Origin: Pseudorasbora parva | Lineage: Eukaryota; Chordata; Actinopteri; Cypriniformes; Gobionidae | NCBI RefSeq assembly: GCF_024679245.1 | Contig: NC_090185.1 | Coordinates: 3,319,464-3,383,463, forward strand | DNA length: 64,000 nt | Reading direction: 5' to 3' | Shown: piece after piece, positions 20,353 to 42,585 of the stretch | Layout: the number at the start of each line of letters is the position of its first letter | Numbering within the stretch: the stretch's first letter is position 1 | The notes under the pieces: model-generated | Database searches by the model: none | Told to the model about the DNA's origin: nothing | What the model saw: only the letters and a program-made list of their open reading frames with translations | Program-made: the position numbers and the translations under genes

Positions 20353-21986
20353 CATAAATTATAAATCTTTAATAAAAACCCGTTTTTTTCTTGTGTTTAA
20401 ATTCAAACCACACATGATTAAACCTGATTGGTTCCAGAGCCGTTGAACGACTCTGATTGGTTCTCATAATAATGAGCTCTCCTCAGAGATGATCAGATAT
20501 GCTGTGCGTTTGTGCGTGTTGCTTGAATGCGATAAAACAAATCTAAATTTAAACACGATCGTGTCTCTTCAGAGGACTTGGAGGAAACCATGTGATTCAT
20601 ATGGATTACTGTGGCGATGTTTTTTAGTTGTTGTTGTTTTTTTCAACAAGCTTTTTGAAAGTTTTCTTCAGGCAAGTTGTCTTTCATCGGAGAGTAACGT
20701 ACAGCTCTCATTATTTTTTTGACTCCAGGTAAGATTTGTATTTACTTAACGTTACTTTTTGTGCCAGTTGTATTTTCTAACACAAAATGTAATTGTAACA
20801 GCACTTCTCTTTTGTTTTCAGCTTACGTTAACACTACATTCAATCTGACCATCAGAACCAAGCTTTTCAAATCTACATTTAATCGAAGCAGACACGAAGA
20901 GATGAAGATACTGCCCACAGAAGTTACTGGTAAGTTTTAGTTGCTTTTTGCATAAATAGCTCACTGTTCAGTGTTTTCCTAGGCTGCTATGCATTTGCTA
21001 GCTAACAGTGATAACAGTTATCATGATACCGACACCAGCTAATGTTAGATATCTGCAACTTCAGCACTGGGTGATCATAATATATAAGGTCCCTTTGTAA
21101 AGACTTTGATGAATCTGTTTAAAAGTGATGTGGTGACATTTTTCTGTCTTAAAACAACTATAAAATGCATCGGCAGAAAGCATAATTAAGTCATTTTAAC
21201 ATGTAAGTTACAAGATTACATTAACATTCTTTTTATTTGCAAAATGTAGTTGTTTATTTCTGATTTCCGGAGAAATGTGACTTCATTGTATTGAGGTAAA
21301 TGATCTTTGAAAAGTTTGAAATAACTGTTATGAACATAAATGTACTTTGTCTTGAGCTGAGAGCTAACTATGGCAACATTAGATTGGCATTGATATTTTT
21401 GTGCCTTTTTTATTTTCTAAAATATATTTAATTACAGATAAGTACAAAGATTAAATTGTAAAACGGGATGCTTATGAGTGTTCATCTGAAACTGCTGAGG
21501 ATGTGAATGGTTTTTATTATATTACCCACCAGGTTCATTGTACTCCGCAGTCTATAATTCTTAAAAATAAAACAAATCATTCATCACCATCTGCTTGTTT
21601 TTTGTGAAATATTAATTCATTTGTTTTTCCCTTCAGATCAGCTGCTATAGAAGACAGAGAGCAGAGACAAGCGAAGAAGAGAGTAGTAAGTAAGATTTAA
21701 TCTCATGATCACCTCTGTTGTAGAGATTTTGAATCAGGCCTAATAGAGACAGAGCGACACGCGTCATAATGTGAAAGCCACGCCCACCGGGGGGGAAACA
21801 AACCAACCGTCTCCATTGACTTTCTATTGCGGGAAGCGGCCTCCTTATCGTTTCTGAATTATTACAAAAAACGAACAATGTCTAAAAGCTGATATGTGAC
21901 AAGGTGTACAGAAAACAAGCTAAAAAACCCAGGAACAAAAAGCCAGAAGATTTTATAAGCTGTTGAGCCAAAAAATGAACGTTTAA
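20353..21986. other. Intergenic, no gene recognised
   Basis: The part at 20410-20700 resembles a degraded non-autonomous element (CTGATTGGTTCCAGAGCCG). Short frames at 20489 and 20719 have no family motif and no supporting splice structure. Confidence 0.35.
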
Positions 21987-23360
21987 AGGGGCGGTGAAAT
22001 GCTGTTTCATTCATACTGAGCTTTTTACACTGTTAAAGACTTGGATTCCCATCCTAAACATAGACAATGTTTAAAAAACTAAGTTGGACGTTTGATGGAG
22101 TATTTCTGTGTCAAAAATACTCCTTCCGGTTTCTCACAAGTTTCGGAGAGTTTTTTTTGAGTATGGGTCGGCTTGACGTCGATAGAGCGGAAGGTCCTTG
22201 TATGGGCCGTACGGGCTCTTCTCCCGGTAGGGTGCGCGCGTGACTAGAGCGAGAGAGGAAATGCACGCCCATAAACACTCTCTCAGCTGCAGATCCACTC
22301 GTCCGTGAACACTTCTGACGGGTCGCGCTCCACTTTATTTCTATGGGTGACGTCAAGCGACTTCAACGCTTCAGCACAGCATTCTGGGAAGGCAGCGCTG
22401 CATTTGACCCGATTTGAACGCAGAAATGACGGGAAGCTTCACAACATCGCTTCAGTTGTGTCGCAAAAGTGGATCTCCACGGTCACTGCTGTCAGGACTT
22501 CACCAAATCAACAATGTCACCAAAGAAGTGTGTTTTTGACGGAGCGGTCCCAGCGATAAAGGTTCGGTCCTGCTTTGGAGACAGGCGGTGAGTAAAACTG
22601 CTTCAAATGTCTGTGTTGTTGGCTATCGTCGCGTGAGTAAACATCAGTAAACAACACGATCGTGTATAACGTTAGTTCATTTATCAATGGAGCATGCGAT
22701 CTATGGTGTGTGTTTAAATACATTTGTTTAGCTGACCACTATAGGTGTCAGTTTGTTTATTGTAAAACCACCCAAACATAAACCTAGCGTTCTCACAAAG
22801 CGTGCTTCGTCATTCAAATGCGCTAACGGACTCCGTTGTTGTTCTCTGTATAACGTTACACTAGTCTGACGTGCAAAACCGTTTTGCTTGCTACTGCTAA
22901 GGTTTAGTCGCATACAATAGTCCATAAACCGAATCATGTCCTCATAAACTGCGAGTAAACACACACAAATGTTGACAGGTCACTAAATACAGTCCACACC
23001 ACAGAGACGGACGTCCTGCTGCTGCTGCTTCTCCTGTTCAGTTTATTTCAGCCTCCGGATCTGATTCTGGATCATATCTGTATTAGTTGAATCTGATTGA
23101 TAGCCGTGGTTTATTAGAGGAACGTTTTCTTCTCCACGCTTGAGGACGTCACCGCTTTGTGCGCGCTCGTCATTCTTTAGCTCCGCCCACACGATACGCC
23201 TCCAGCTCGTTTTTTTCCGGAAAGACTTGGTACAGCCTATATTTATTTTATAAATATAATAAAACTAAAGACTTTTCGGAGATATGAAGGATGCAATACT
23301 ACTCTATAGGTGCTCAAGATTGACATGAGATTGACTGAAACTGAGTGTTTCACCGCCCCT
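21987..23360. mobile_element. Non-autonomous TTAA-flanked DNA transposon, 1.4 kb
   Basis: The ends are inverted copies: AGGGGCGGTGAAAT at 21987 and TTTCACCGCCCCT ending at 23360. TTAA stands on both sides (21983-21986, 23361-23364), the duplication used by piggyBac- and Kolobok-type transposons. No transposase frame is visible inside. Repeats with such ends are abundant in cyprinid genomes. Confidence 0.7.
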
Positions 23361-23364
23361 TTAA

Positions 23365-24048
23365 GGACACAAAAGTGGATACAGGCACTTGAGTCAGAGC
23401 GCGACTTGTTATATTACACTGAGAACTGCGCCCACTGGAGGGGAAAGTAATCAGCGACAGGAAATATAATATATAAAACTGACATTTGGATATTTGACAA
23501 CATGTTTACTGCACACGTAGGCATACTGAGACATACTGAGTGTCAGGATCCCAAAATTGACCCATTCTTCCCGCTGAAGCTTCACGTCTTATTGCCTTTA
23601 TGCACTTTTGTCTCCTTAAACGCTCGTTTTTTGGGATCGACCGCTTATAAAAACTTAGTTCTGTGTTTTTTAGCTTGTTTGCTGCACACCTTGTCACATA
23701 TCAGCTTTTAGACATTGTTCTGTTTCTTGTTATAAGTAAGAAAAGACTTCACGCAATACAAAGTCAATGGAGAGTGTTGGATTGTTTTCCCCCAGGTGTG
23801 GGCGTGGCCTAAATATGCTCTGTCTTTATGGAGTGTGATTCGTTAAAGGGTTATTTCACCCAAACAGGAAAATTTGCTCACTAATTTCTCACCCTTATGT
23901 ATTTCGACACCCGTAAGAACTTTCTTCATCTTTGTTAAAATGTTCATTTAAATACTAAAACTGTGTTGTTGTTTTTGTGTCCTCAGGGCAACACTGTGCA
24001 GTTAGGCCACTTTTGTTCCGGCAATATGAATGAATGAATGCACCAATA
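23365..24048. other. Intergenic with a fragment of an AGTTCACCC-type element
   Basis: TTAAAGGGTTATTTCACCCA at 23844 begins a fragment of the same broad repeat group seen at 25293, 34871 and 53302. No gene is seen. Confidence 0.4.
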
Positions 24049-24058
24049 TTGTGTGTAT

Positions 24059-24128
<70 letters not shown>
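24049..24128. repeat. TG microsatellite
   Basis: About 36 nearly uninterrupted TG dinucleotides after a GTATGTGTATG lead. Confidence 0.95.
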
Positions 24129-24131
<3 letters not shown>

Positions 24132-24149
24132 ATATGTTTAAATGAATAG

Positions 24150-24620
24150 TATACACTGTCCAGGCATAACATTATGGCCACCTTTCTAATATTGTGTTCG
24201 TCCACCTTTTGCTAACCCGTCAAGGCATGGACTCCACTAGACCCCTGAAGGTGTGCTGTGGTATCTGGCACCAAGATGTTAGCAGCAGATCCTTTAAGTC
24301 ATGTAAGTTGCGAGGTGGGGCCTCCATTGATCGGACTTGTTTGTTCAGCACATCCCACAGATGCTTGATTGGTTTCACAGCAGAACATTACCCAAAGCAT
24401 CACACTGCCTCCACCGGCTTGCCTTCTTCCTATAGTGCATCCTGGGGCCATGTGTTCCCCAGGTAAGCGACGCATACGTACCCTGCCATAAACGTGATGT
24501 AAAAGAAAACGTGATTCATCAGACCAGGCCACCTTCTTCCATTGCTCCGTGGTCCAGTTCTGATGCTCACGTGCCACTGTTGGTGCTTTTGGCGGGGTCA
24601 GGGGTCAGCATGGGCACCCT
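24150..24620 (-). mobile_element. Tc1-like transposon fragment
   Basis: The left part begins ACTGTCCAGGCATAACATTA, a Tc1-type terminal sequence. On the minus strand 24577-24380 encodes AREHQNWTTEQWKKVAWSDE, the block before and including the second catalytic region of Tc1 transposases, then GGGSVMLW. The flow then changes to unrelated terminal sequence, so the element is internally deleted. The segment from 24461 is duplicated at 27700. Confidence 0.65.
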
Positions 24621-25294
24621 GACTGGTCAGCAGCTATGCTGCCCCATATGCAACAAACTGAGTACACATTTTATGATGGCTATATTATAAGGACCCCCAA
24701 GCTCCTCATCCTCCCCCCCCCCCCATTATACATGTGATTAACTGGCTTTGAGTCAAATTAGTCATGTGATGTTTTTTCCATTTAATTTAATCGGTTCAAA
24801 CATCAGTGTGTCTGGTCTGATCTGGCGGGTGGATAAACCGTCTGCTGGATGTTTGTCGTCTCTGTGCGTGTCAGTAGTTTGTGGCTGAAGCGTCTCTTCA
24901 TTTTATCTTTCTGATAAGAAGCTCATATCTTCCTCTCCACACAACCCTTAGGAAAAAGAAGTATACTTCTTTAATTTTATTAAGTGCATTTAAGTAATGT
25001 TCCAGTATATTTTAAGTGTACTTCATGTACTAAGTGTATTAATATTAATGTACTAGTAGTATACTTGTAAGTGCACTATTTCAGTACTGCTTGGGACTAA
25101 ATTGGCCCACTTTTAGTATATAAAAGTATATGTTTAAGTGTACTATAAGTGTAACAGTAGCAAACTTTAAGTGCACAACCATGTTTCTCATTTGTCCTGA
25201 ATCTTTACTACAAGTGAACTTATACGTATACTAGTAGTTTATAGGGGTGGGAATCCCCAGAGGCTCCACGATACACTGAGTTTTGAAATGATAT
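24461..25294. repeat. Duplicated block, copy 1
   Basis: This block recurs at 27700-28515 with few changes (for example GGACCCCCAAGCTCCTCATC and ATACGTATACTAGTAGTTTA in both). Copy 1 retains a short segment (GGGCACCCTGACTGGTCAGC) that copy 2 lacks. After 25294 copy 1 continues into an AGTTCACCC-type fragment. Confidence 0.8.
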
Positions 25295-25615
25295 TAAAGG
25301 GTTAGTTCACCCAAAAAAGAAAACGATCTTATTAATTACTCACCCTCATGTCATTAGACACCCGTAAGACCTTCGTTCATCTTCGGAACACAAAAGAAGA
25401 TATTTTAGTTGAAAGCTGATGGCTGAGAAAGGCTTCAGATAGGCCTTCATTGACATTCAGTACATTTTTTACTCACTCGACCCATAGAGGCACTAAAAAC
25501 GTCGTTACAAACTCCATCTCACTGCAGTGACTGTACAGTTATGTTACTAAGCGACGAGAATAGTTTTTGTGCGCAAAAAAAATCTAAATAACTTCTTTAT
25601 CCACTAAGTATATTA
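25293..25615. mobile_element. Fragment of an AGTTCACCC-type TTAA element
   Basis: It starts TTAAAGGGTTAGTTCACCCA and continues with CTCACCCTCATGTCATTAGA. A matching inverted end is not seen, so it is truncated. Confidence 0.5.
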
Positions 25616-25630
25616 TGCCACTCAGTCTTG

Positions 25631-25880
25631 TGTCAGATCGTTACAGTGTGTCCTGGTGTTCCTGTCTGTCGTGTTCTTCGTGGGGATTGCTTCGCTCCGG
25701 TTCCGGTTCCAGCCGGCCGCGTCTGCCCGATTGCCTCCCTGCTTCACAAGCTTCTCAGTGTCCAGCGACGCTTCTATGGACTCTGCTGTTATCAGCCTTG
25801 TGACTTTCTGATCTATAATTCTGGTGTCTTGAGAGAATAAACTTTTATCTTATTCGCAACTGGATCCTCTGTTCTTTCTC
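25631..25880 (+). mobile_element. Possible Gypsy LTR fragment
   Basis: GGTGTTCCTGTCTGTCG-type sequence followed by AGAGAATAAACTTTTATC and ACTGGATCCTCTG resembles the end of a fish Gypsy LTR with its AATAAA. A Gypsy gag fragment of the same orientation follows from 26557, which supports the reading. The second LTR is not in the window. Confidence 0.4.
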
Positions 25881-25911
25881 CTAGCGCATACGACAGTCTT
25901 GGTGTATTACC

Positions 25912-26411
25912 AACAGTAACCTTAGAAACGGTGGTCCCAGCTCTTTTCAGGTCATTGACCAGCTCCTCCCGTGTAGTTCTGGGCTGATTTCTCACCTTTC
26001 TTATGATCATTGAGACCCCACGAGGTGAGATCTTACATGGAGCCCCAGTCCGAGGGAGATTGACAGTCATGTTTAGCTTCTTCCATTTTCTAATGATTGC
26101 TCCAACAGTGGACCTTTTTTCACCAAGCTGCTTGGCAATTTCCCCGTAGCCCTTTCCAGCCTTGTGGAGGGGTACAATTTTGTCTTCTAGTGTCTTTGGA
26201 CAGCTCTTTGGTCTGGTCATGTTAGGTGGATTCTTACTGATTGTTTGGGGTGGACAGGTGTCTTTATGCAGCCAACAACCTCAAACAGGTGCATCTAATT
26301 TAGGATAATAAATGGAGTGGAGGTGGACATTTTAAAGGCAGGCTAACAGGTCTTTGAGGGTCAGAATTCTAGCTGATAGACAGGTGTTCAAATACTTATT
26401 TGCAGCTGTAT
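25912..26411 (-). pseudogene. Tc1-like transposase, N-terminal fragment
   Basis: ATG at 26220 (minus) opens [20 protein letters not shown], then [12 protein letters not shown] and [11 protein letters not shown], the helix-turn-helix DNA-binding domain of a Tc1 transposase, and [19 protein letters not shown]. About 100 residues remain; after VSKVTV the frame enters Gypsy-like sequence at about 25912, so the catalytic domain is absent. The outer end with TTCAAATACTTATTTGCAGC lies near 26390-26409. Confidence 0.75.
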
Positions 26412-26556
26412 CATATGAATAAATAGTTTCAAAATCATATATTATGATTTCTGGATTTTTTTATTTAGAGTTTGTCTCACACAGTGGACGTGCACCTACG
26501 ATGACAATTTCAGACTCTCTGTAGATATCCAAACTTTTACCACCTAATGATCATCG

Positions 26557-27516
26557 TTGCTGCTCTTCGTTCCAGGCGCTCTCAGCGGATCTCAGACTTG
26601 TGTTCGACCGTGCTGCCACGGGTCGCGAGGCGGCCCGCAACATCAAGGCAAGCATTCTGTATCTGAGTACATCATTCAATTCCTGACCTTGGCCGCTGAG
26701 AGCAAATGGAACGAGGAGGCGCAGTGGGACCGATTCCTGCATGGGCTGGCTGACCGTGTCCATAAAGAGATCTATGCCTTAGACCTTCCCAAGAGTCTCA
26801 ATGATCTGATAGACCTGGCACTTCGGGTGGATTCCAGACTGGAGATGTGGGACCGGTGAAGAATCTCTCGAGTCCGTCGACTACTCTCAAGGGGGTCGCA
26901 CACCGGACGCGGAGCTCGGCGGCGCGCCACGCAGCGTCTCAGGTATCGCACACCAGACGCGCACATTTTAAAAGGCTACGTTTATTATACATTTCCCCAA
27001 AATATGTTTAGACTTTATTCAAGCTGTTGAACTCAGAATGTAAAACAAATGTGTCTTGTAGCAAAGGTTGAAATCAGTATACCTTAACGATAATATACTT
27101 TTAATATAAAGCCTTGAAATGGCGCTCTGTGGCGCGGCAGGATTTAGAACAACTTCCTGAGTCGCCGCGGACAGGCGCCGAATGCCGCCACCGGTGTGCG
27201 TACACTCATTGAAAACAATGTGTTCGAATTTTAAAGACGTGGCGCGCCGCCGAGCTCCGCGTCCGGTGTGCGACCCCCTTCAGAGGGACACGGTCAGCCC
27301 ATTCAACGATCCCGAGCCCATGCAGGTGAGTCGAGCTCGGCTCGATTGAGGAAATCCTCGTCCGCCACTCTCCTGCCGGAAAGAGTGCAATGGGCAGACC
27401 GGTCACACAGTTGTCAAGTCTTCGTGGACTCTGGAGCGGAGGGTAATTTTATGGACCGTTCACTGGCCACTCAATGGCTCAGGACAGATTCTTGGATCTT
27501 TCCCTACTGCACATAA
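26557..27516 (+). pseudogene. Gypsy gag-protease fragment interrupted by a MITE
   Basis: 26656-26859 encodes SVSEYIIQFLTLAAESKWNE, QWDRFLHGLADRVHKEIYAL and LIDLALRVDSRLE, typical of fish Ty3/Gypsy Gag. A MITE is inserted at 26890-27279; beyond it the frame resumes with a PMQV-like segment and, at 27421-27480, the protease motif VFVDSGAEGNFMDRSLATQW. The frame ends soon after in unrelated DNA and no reverse transcriptase follows. Confidence 0.7.
26890..27279. mobile_element. 390-bp MITE in Gypsy gag with TCA duplication
   Basis: Long perfect-looking inverted ends: AGGGGGTCGCACACCGGACG at 26890 and the inverse ending at 27279, at least 40 bp each. TCA flanks both sides (26887-26889, 27280-27282). 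The 3-bp TNA-type duplication suggests a Harbinger-like mobiliser. The CpG-rich ends contain GGCGCGCC palindromes. Confidence 0.7.
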
Positions 27517-27699
27517 AGAACGATTTGACTGCAAATTTATCAAAAAAGAGGCTAGTGGACATCTACACAACTCAGAAATAGCCAGACTACTTCTGCATTA
27601 GGTAAGATATACCAGTCCTTGTTTATTGTAAATGTATTTTAACCCTCTGACATGGTGTTGCCTTCAGGAAAATTACCTTTTTGGACCTCACACCGACTC

Positions 27700-28515
27700 A
27701 GGTAAGCGACGCATACGTACCCTGCCATAAACGAGATGTAAAAGAAAACGTGATTCATCAGACCAGGCCACATTCTTCCATTGCTCCGTGGTCCAGTTCT
27801 GATGCTCACGTGCCACTGTTGGTGCTTTTGGCGGGGTCAGGGGTCAGCATGCCCCAAATGCAACAAACTGAGTACACATTTTATGATGGCTATATTATAA
27901 GGACCCCCAAGCTCCTCATCCTCCCCCCCACGCACACACTATTATACATGTGATTTACTGGATTTTGAGTCAAATTAGTCATGTGATGTTTTTTCCATTT
28001 AATTTAATCGGTTCAAACATCAGTGTGTCTGGTCTGATCTGTCGGGTGGATAAACCGTCTGCTGGATGTTTGTCGTCTCTGTGCGTGTCAGTAGTTTGTG
28101 GCTGAAGCGTCTCTTCATTTTATCTTTCTGATAAGAAGCTCATATCTTCCTCTCCACACAACCCTTAGGAAAAAAAAGTATACTTCTTTAATTTTATTAA
28201 GTGTATTTATGTAATGTTCCAGTATATTTTAAGTGCACTTCATGTAGTAAGTATATTAATATTAATGTACTAGTAGTATACTTGTAAGTGCACTATTTCA
28301 GGACTGCTTGGGACTAAATTGGCCCACTTTTAGTATATAAAAGTATATGTTTAAGTGTACTATAAGTGTAACAGTAGCAAACTTTAAGTGCACAACCATG
28401 TTTCTCATTTGTCCTGAATCTTTACTACAAGTGAACTTATACGTATACTAGTAGTTTATAGGGGTGGGGATCCCCAGAGGCTCCACAATACACTGAGTTT
28501 TGAAATGATATTAAA
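27700..28515. repeat. Duplicated block, copy 2
   Basis: This is the direct repeat of 24461-25294, about 3.2 kb away. It leads into the promoter region of gene C. Non-homologous or repeat-mediated unequal exchange could have produced it. Confidence 0.8.
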
Positions 28516-28808
28516 GGGGACGTATTATGCCACTTTTCACAAGATGCTTGCAGTTCCAGCCTGAAGATGAAGGCAGGAGCGGAGCCCCTAGTTTTCATTC
28601 AGGGCCAGAATTCATTTGAAAACGTAAGATCAGCAAAAGCGTGTTGATTTCCGTGATGTTAAAGGAGACGGATGTGTGAGTGGAAACTTACTGAGGTTAG
28701 GGGAGGATTCACACACAACCAGATAAATATCACAGTTCAGTGTTTCAGATCAATCTGAGGGTTTGCAGCCATTTTAAGAGGCGCTATCGTGGGCTTTTCA
28801 GTGCACCG
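28516..28808 (+). promoter_or_regulatory. Upstream region of Ig gene C
   Basis: From about 28591 this sequence is shared with the region before gene D's signal exon (45068-45284), including AACGTAAGATCAGCAAAAGC and CAGCCATTTTAAGAG. Conservation of both copies up to the ATG suggests it contains the promoter and 5' UTR. No TATA box is obvious. Confidence 0.4.
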
Positions 28809-39490
<10,682 letters not shown>

Positions 39491-39501
<11 letters not shown>

Positions 39502-39850
39502 ATCTAAAGCAGAACGCTGAACTTTAAAGATTCTTCAAGTGTGTTTTTGTCATCATAAATACTGATGATTATTTGAGCTCCTGTAAAATATTATCACCAT
39601 TTTATTTCTATTTTTTAAAATTCTCTTTACAACTGTCTTAACTATCCTTTTATTTTTAATTCTTACACATGGTATTCTTTTTTCTTATGTAAAGCACTTT
39701 GAATTGGCATTGTGTATGAAATGTGCTATATAAATAATCTTCTGCTCTCTTTCAGTGTCAGATTTTTAAAATATTATTTGTAAATGTTTAACATTATTAC
39801 TAGCTCATTCATTTTCTAGTTGTTTTTCTATCTACAATAATAGACAAACA
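39491..39850 (+). CDS. Terminal exon and 3' UTR of gene C
   Basis: The coding part is 39491-39501 (GSA, stop). The 3' UTR contains an extra block (about 39583-39740) absent from gene A, ending in a LINE/SINE-like tail (AAAGCACTTTGAATTGGCAT, TGCTATATAAATAA). The site of gene A's AATAAA reads CAATAATAGAC here (39835-39845), so a different polyA signal must be used. Confidence 0.6.
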
Positions 39851-40055
39851 ACATTTTTAACCTGAGAAAATACTGATTTGGGACTCATTATAATATACTT
39901 TGAGATCACAGTGAAATACATAAACTCAACATATCGGTGCTCCATTTCCTCCATCAGGCGATTGATAAAGTCTTTAAATCTCTAGTGTGATTTGTCTCTG
40001 TGTCTCATCTGCGGAGCAACAGCTCCTCCTAGTGGCTCTCCCTGAACTGGCATGA

Positions 40056-40708
40056 AGTTGATTTATTTCACTAATTCCATTCAAAAAATGAAACTTGTAT
40101 ATTATATTCATTCGTTACACACAGACTGATATATTTCAAATGTTTAATTTTGATTATTATAACTGACAACTAAGGAAAATTAGAATATTACTTAAGACCA
40201 ATACAAAGAAAGATTTTTTAGAAATTTGCCCAACTGAAAAGTATGAACATGAAAAGTATGAGCACTCAATACTCAGTTGTGTCTCCTTTATCCTGAATTA
40301 CTGCAGCGATGCGGCGTGGCGTGGAGTCGGTCAGTCTGTGGCTCGGCTCAGGTGTTATGAGAGCCCAGGCTGCTCTGACAGTGGCCTTCAGCTCTTCTGC
40401 ATTGTTGGGTCTGGCATATCTCATCTTCCTCTTCACAATACCCCAGAGATTTATTAAGGTCAGGCGAGTTTGCTGGCCAATTAAGAACAGGGATACAATG
40501 TTCCTCAAACCAGGTACTGGTTGCTTTGGCACTGATCGCAGGTGCCAAGTCCTGTTGGAAAATGAAATCTGCATCAGAACACACAATGGACCAACACCAG
40601 CAGATGCCATGGCACCCCAAACCATCACTGACTGTGGAAACTTTACACTGGACCTCAAGCAAAGTGGATTGTGTGCCTCTCCTCTCTTCCTCCAGACTCT
40701 GGGATGAT
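40056..40708 (-). pseudogene. Tc1-like transposase, C-terminal part
   Basis: Read on the minus strand, two overlapping frames give a Tc1 transposase: SVMVWGAMASAGVGPLCVL (about 40633-40575), then in the other frame ADFIFQQDLAPA, FEEHCIPVLNWPANSPDLN, and after a shift WGIVKRKMRYARPNN, ELKATVRAAWALITPE and a terminal RRIAAVIQDKGDTTEY (stop near 40266). The catalytic Asp in QQDLAPA and the SPDLNP..E block are recognisable but the frame shifts in between. It lies just behind gene C where its homology with gene A ends. Confidence 0.75.
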
Positions 40709-41348
40709 GATTTTACTATTTACTATTACTATTTAATCAGAGAACATAACTTTGGACCACTCAGCAGTTATTTTTGTCTTTAGCCCAGATGATACGCTTC
40801 TGACGCTTATTCCTTTACGCTTCAGCTTTGCATTAACCCCATGGAACCATCAGCTTGAGTGATATACAGATTTAAGACACTTAGTAGTGTCTTCTGGACA
40901 GTGGTAACATGTAAACGTGCGTTGAATCCTGGACATCTACTGTTGCTTGGCTATGAGGATGAATGTCTCTCGGCAGTGAGGTCCATAACAACTAGAACTT
41001 AAATCCTTGGTAATCTGAAAGAAAAAAGAGAAGAAACAGCAGCCAGAAGTTGAACAGTAATTTTTTGATACTTACAATGGGGGAGTTTTAGGCTGGATGC
41101 CAGCCGAACCTAGCCCCGCCCACAACATTTTTAGGTCGAGCATTTCGGTTTGGCCTTGCTCCATAGAGGAGTAATTATCCCCGAACAGAAACTGTTCAGA
41201 CCAATGAAATCATCAGGGCGGGCTTTAGACGATGATGTACAGATGATCAACAGTAACGTAATCATGCACGTCATCAAAGGGGCTTGGATTATATTTTATT
41301 GAATCCAAAAACGGAGAGCTTTTTTGTATATGCATTCACCTTCACAAT
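40709..41348. other. Intergenic, transposon-derived fragments
   Basis: 40709-41040 continues the Tc1-derived sequence on the minus strand without an open frame. 41081-41340 resembles a degraded non-autonomous element. Confidence 0.4.
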
Positions 41349-42585
41349 GGCCCTCATTTATCAAAAGTGCGTACACCAAATTTCCAGCGTACACCCAAAC
41401 CCACGGTGACTTTGAGATTTATCAATATGGACGTTGGCGTACGGCACGCTCAAATCCTCCGCCAGCTCAGGAGGTGGTGTACGCACGTTTGAGTTAGTGG
41501 GGAAATGCGCAGAAAAACAATTCCTAACACCACAAAAAACCACAAAACCACAAGACAAGATATGCTATATGACCCACTGTTAAAAACCACAACAACAACA
41601 TTCAGTGTTTATTTTTGTGCAACATGAACGTCAATGTTTAATTTGTGTGACTTTACCAAAGCGTTATGATTTGTAGGCATATGTATTCCTCCAGTCGCGA
41701 GCCTGTGAGCTTTACCTGACGCTTCAGGCCCGCCTGGCCCGGCAGCTGCGCACGGACTGGGACTAAAATAATTCAGACTGACAAAATAATAAAAACGACA
41801 TTCTTCTTCTAAATAACAAACGTCATTAAGAATAATAATCATAATAATAATAATAAGAATCTTACAAATTGTCATGTAATTATTAATGTGAATGAATGGT
41901 ACTCCACATCACATCATCATCACTATTGTACACCCCAATACATGTGCCGTGATACGAAATTAAATGCTAATTGTTTCAAAACGTGCTGTAAAATAATGCA
42001 TTGTGATGGTTATTTATCATCCAAAGAGCTATTTAAACTGCTGGAGTGCGCTTCTCAACCTCCACATTATTAAGAGTAGCCTACTCGTAATTCGGGTCCA
42101 TATTTTGTTTTTGTAGGTGCCTTTAATTCCACTCTTTAAACTCCCAAATAAAACAATTTCGGGTTTTTTTCCCACTTACCTGGTGATGGTCTCGATGGGC
42201 GCGTCTCAATCACCTCACTAGTTCAGTAGTCAGGGCACTGAGTCAGCCCATTGACTTATGTCCTAATCAGTGCCCTGACTAGTGGACTAGTGAGATGATT
42301 GAGCGCGCCCGATCTCCACGTCGGAGAAGTTTCGCTTCTTTGCCGTCTTCTGTTTGTCCATGGCGTAAAATGAGGGCGTGGAGGAGGCGGAGACTTGAAT
42401 ATATAGGGGCGTGTTATTCTAATGACGATCGTTTTCAGCCGCGGCATTTATCAAGGGCAGGTATTGCGTACACCTGGATTGTAGAGGTGCGCACAGCTTC
42501 ATAAATCAGGCGGTGAGAGGACTGTAAGCATAATCTTACGCCAACATATACACCAGTTTCTACGCAAGATTGATAAATGATGGCC
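41349..42585. mobile_element. 1.2-kb non-autonomous DNA element with inverted ends
   Basis: GGCCCTCATTTATCAAAAG at 41349 is mirrored by TTGATAAATGATGGCC ending at 42585. Both ends also share GCGTAC/GCGTAG motifs further in. No transposase. Near 42215-42300 is an internal palindrome (GGGCACTGAGTCAG / AGTGCCCTGACTAG). The target duplication could not be fixed. Confidence 0.6.
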
